Shown one piece after another: positions 4,983-6,364 of a stretch of DNA of 6,364 bases. A program made the translations under genes and the position numbers. The DNA is from Micropepsaceae bacterium (lineage in GTDB: Bacteria; Pseudomonadota; Alphaproteobacteria; Micropepsales; Micropepsaceae). The stretch covers positions 1 to 6,364 of the forward strand of contig JANWHR010000139.1 of assembly GCA_025450355.1 (NCBI GenBank), written 5' to 3'. Below the pieces are notes generated by a model. It was not told the DNA's origin and ran no database searches. It worked only from the letters and a program-made list of their open reading frames with translations. Numbering within the stretch: position 1 is the first letter of the stretch; the number at the start of each line of letters is the position of its first letter.

Positions 4983-6364
4983 TTGAAATTCACCCGCCTG
5001 AGACTAAGCGGTTTCAAATCTTTCGTTGAACCGACCGAGCTCCTGATCGAACCGGGCCTGACCGGAATTGTCGGTCCGAACGGTTGCGGCAAATCCAATC
5101 TTCTCGAAGCTTAGCGCTGGGTTATGGGCGAGAATCGTCCGACCTCCATGCGCGGCAGCGGCATGGAAGACGTAATCTTTGCGGGCGCCGGCAACCGTCC
5201 GATGCGGAACAATGCCGAAGTGACGCTGCTGGCGGACAACAGCGACCGAAGCGTTCCGCCTCCCTGGCAGGACTTCGACACGATCGAAATCACCCGGCGG
5301 ATTGAGCGCGATGCCGGATCGGCCTATCGCATCAATGGCCGCGAAGTACGTCAGCGCGATGTTCAGATATTCTTTGCCGACGGCGCCACAGGTTCGGCCT
5401 CGCCCGCGCTGGTGCGGCAGGGCCAGATCTCGGTTCTGATCAATCAGAAGCCGTTGGCGCGTCGCGCCATTCTGGAAGAGGCGGCCGGGATCACAGGGTT
5501 GCACCAGCGCCGGCATGAAGCGGAATTGCGTCTGCGCGAAGCCGAAAAGAATCTGTTCCGCCTCACCGACATTATTGGCGAGGTCGAGGTCCAGTTGCAG
5601 GGCTTGCGGCGGCAGGCGCGCCAGGCGACGCGTTACCGAAATCTCTCTGCTGCGATTTTCAGGACCGAGGCGCTGCTTTTCCTCCTGCGCTGGCGCGCTG
5701 CGCAAGATGCGCAGGTTTGCGCCTTGACGGCACTGGAAGCGGCAGGCGAACGGGTGACCGCGTTCCGCGCCGCCGCGGAACAGACAGCGGCGGCGCAAAG
5801 CGACCGTGCCAGCCGGTTGCCGGGATTAAGGCAGCAGGAAGCGGAATTCGCGGCTGCCCTGCAAGAGCTGACCCACCAGCGAAACCATCTCGATGCCGAG
5901 GAGAACCGCGCGCGCCAACGGGCTCATGATTTGCGTGCCCACATCGCGGCGGCAGAACAGGACCTCGCGCGCGAGCACGGCCTCGAGCAGGAAACACGGG
6001 ACGCCATTGCACGGCTGGGGCAGGAAGACAGCGATTTGAGAGCGGCGGACGCGCAAGGATCGCAAGCGCTGGTGCAGGCTGAAGAACGGGCAACGCAGGC
6101 ATCTGCGGAATTGATCACGCAGCAAGCCGTTCTGGAACGCCGCATGGAGGAAATGGCCCAATTCCATGCCTCGCGTTCAAACACGCAGCAGGCGAAAGAG
6201 CAAAGCGACAGGGCCGCGGAACAGACGTTGGAGCACCAGAAAAGCGTCGAAGAACGGCTGCGGTTGCTCCAGGAGTCGGCGATCCGGCCGGCCGAATTGG
6301 CTGAGGCCGAAGCACTCGTTGAAGGGACCAGGGGGCAGGTGTCGGCCGCCCGTTTTGAGACGGA
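4983..6364 (+). CDS. smc: Chromosome segregation ATPase SMC, interrupted by an in-frame TAG (partial, C-terminus off the right edge)
   Basis: SMC dimerises into the ring that organises and segregates the chromosome with ScpA and ScpB. The 460 codons here cover the N-terminal half of the ATPase head and the start of the coiled coil. Codons 2-14 read KFTRLRLSGFKSF, and Walker A GPNGCGKSN is at 31-39. Codon 44, in the conserved LLEALRWVMGE, is TAG where Leu is expected. The frame then continues perfectly: RWVMGENRPTSMRGSGM, VIFAGAGNRP, the Q-loop region LVRQGQIS (Gln146) and ILEEAAGITG (164-172). From about codon 175 it is a charged, Gln/Glu/Arg/Ala-rich heptad-like arm to the window end. Translation stopping at TAG gives a useless 43-residue peptide. 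Restarting at ATG 5124 would lack the Walker A motif. The gene is either a pseudogene by point mutation or, quite possibly, intact with a sequence error. The hinge, second coil, signature and Walker B lie beyond the window. Confidence 0.9.
5112..5114 (+). other. smc: In-frame amber codon (TAG) inside smc
   Basis: The TAG at codon 44 of smc falls five codons after the Walker A motif, within a near-invariant stretch (EA-L-RWVMGE). A single T-to-A change from the Leu codon TTG explains it. No insertion or deletion is involved, as family-like sequence continues in the same frame on both sides for a further 416 codons. Confidence 0.9.

Noticed and set aside
5112..5114. Pyrrolysine or other programmed recoding of TAG
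   Set aside because: The position is a structural Leu in SMC proteins, not a site where a special residue would be needed. No pyl genes or recoding hairpin are visible, and a TTG-to-TAG change or error is simpler.
5004..5798. Minus-strand open frame of 264 codons opposite smc
   Set aside because: The plus strand here encodes unmistakable SMC head and coiled-coil sequence. The antisense frame shows no recognisable domain and is a shadow of the GC-rich codons.
5124..6364. Separate gene starting at ATG 5124, just after the smc amber codon
   Set aside because: This is the same smc frame. A protein starting here would lack the N-terminal strands and Walker A motif and could not bind ATP normally, and no Shine-Dalgarno precedes it.

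Overview
The window looks like a stretch of a GC-rich alphaproteobacterial chromosome. The main reason is the ordered block mutY / DUF721 / DsbA-family thioredoxin / smc at 2666-6364, a neighbourhood I associate with Alphaproteobacteria. The sequences of the SMC head and the thioredoxin-fold protein fit that group. I cannot name a genus from the sequence alone.

Layout, left to right. (1) Positions 1-1828 hold two transport genes on the minus strand. A DHA2-like MFS permease (401-1828) lies upstream of a YadG-type ABC ATPase (1-356, cut by the window edge), with 44 bases between them. The MFS gene has no convincing start codon and may carry a frameshift at its 5' end. (2) Positions 1829-2041 are a divergent intergenic region. 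It holds a perfect 8-bp inverted repeat directly upstream of a toxin-antitoxin operon. (3) Positions 2042-2688 hold that operon on the plus strand: an AbrB/SpoVT-fold antitoxin and a PIN-domain VapC ribonuclease, overlapping by a few bases. The vapC end overlaps the end of mutY tail to tail by 23 bases. (4) mutY (2666-3742, minus) is an intact adenine DNA glycosylase with its catalytic residues, Fe-S cysteines and 8-oxoG-reading C-terminal domain. Its start codon is 2 bases from that of the divergent DUF721 gene (3745-4215, plus). (5) A DsbA-fold probable lipoprotein (4283-4951) follows; it has a CPHC active site and an unusual EF-hand-like loop inside its helical domain. (6) smc (4983 to the window end) starts at TTG and runs open to the end, except for one in-frame TAG at codon 44, directly after the Walker A motif.

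How the genes relate: mutY (oxidative DNA damage repair), DUF721 (a family that includes the DciA helicase loader) and smc (chromosome condensation and segregation) are chromosome-maintenance genes. The DsbA-like protein acts in the envelope and shares only the neighbourhood. The vapBC-type module is an accessory insertion between the transport genes and this core block.

The strongest anomalies are the amber codon in smc, the missing start of the MFS gene, the EF-hand-like insertion in the DsbA-family protein and the antitoxin operator palindrome. The first two could both be single-base sequence errors in a draft or metagenomic assembly. I see no RNA gene, CRISPR array, insertion sequence or clear intrinsic terminator.
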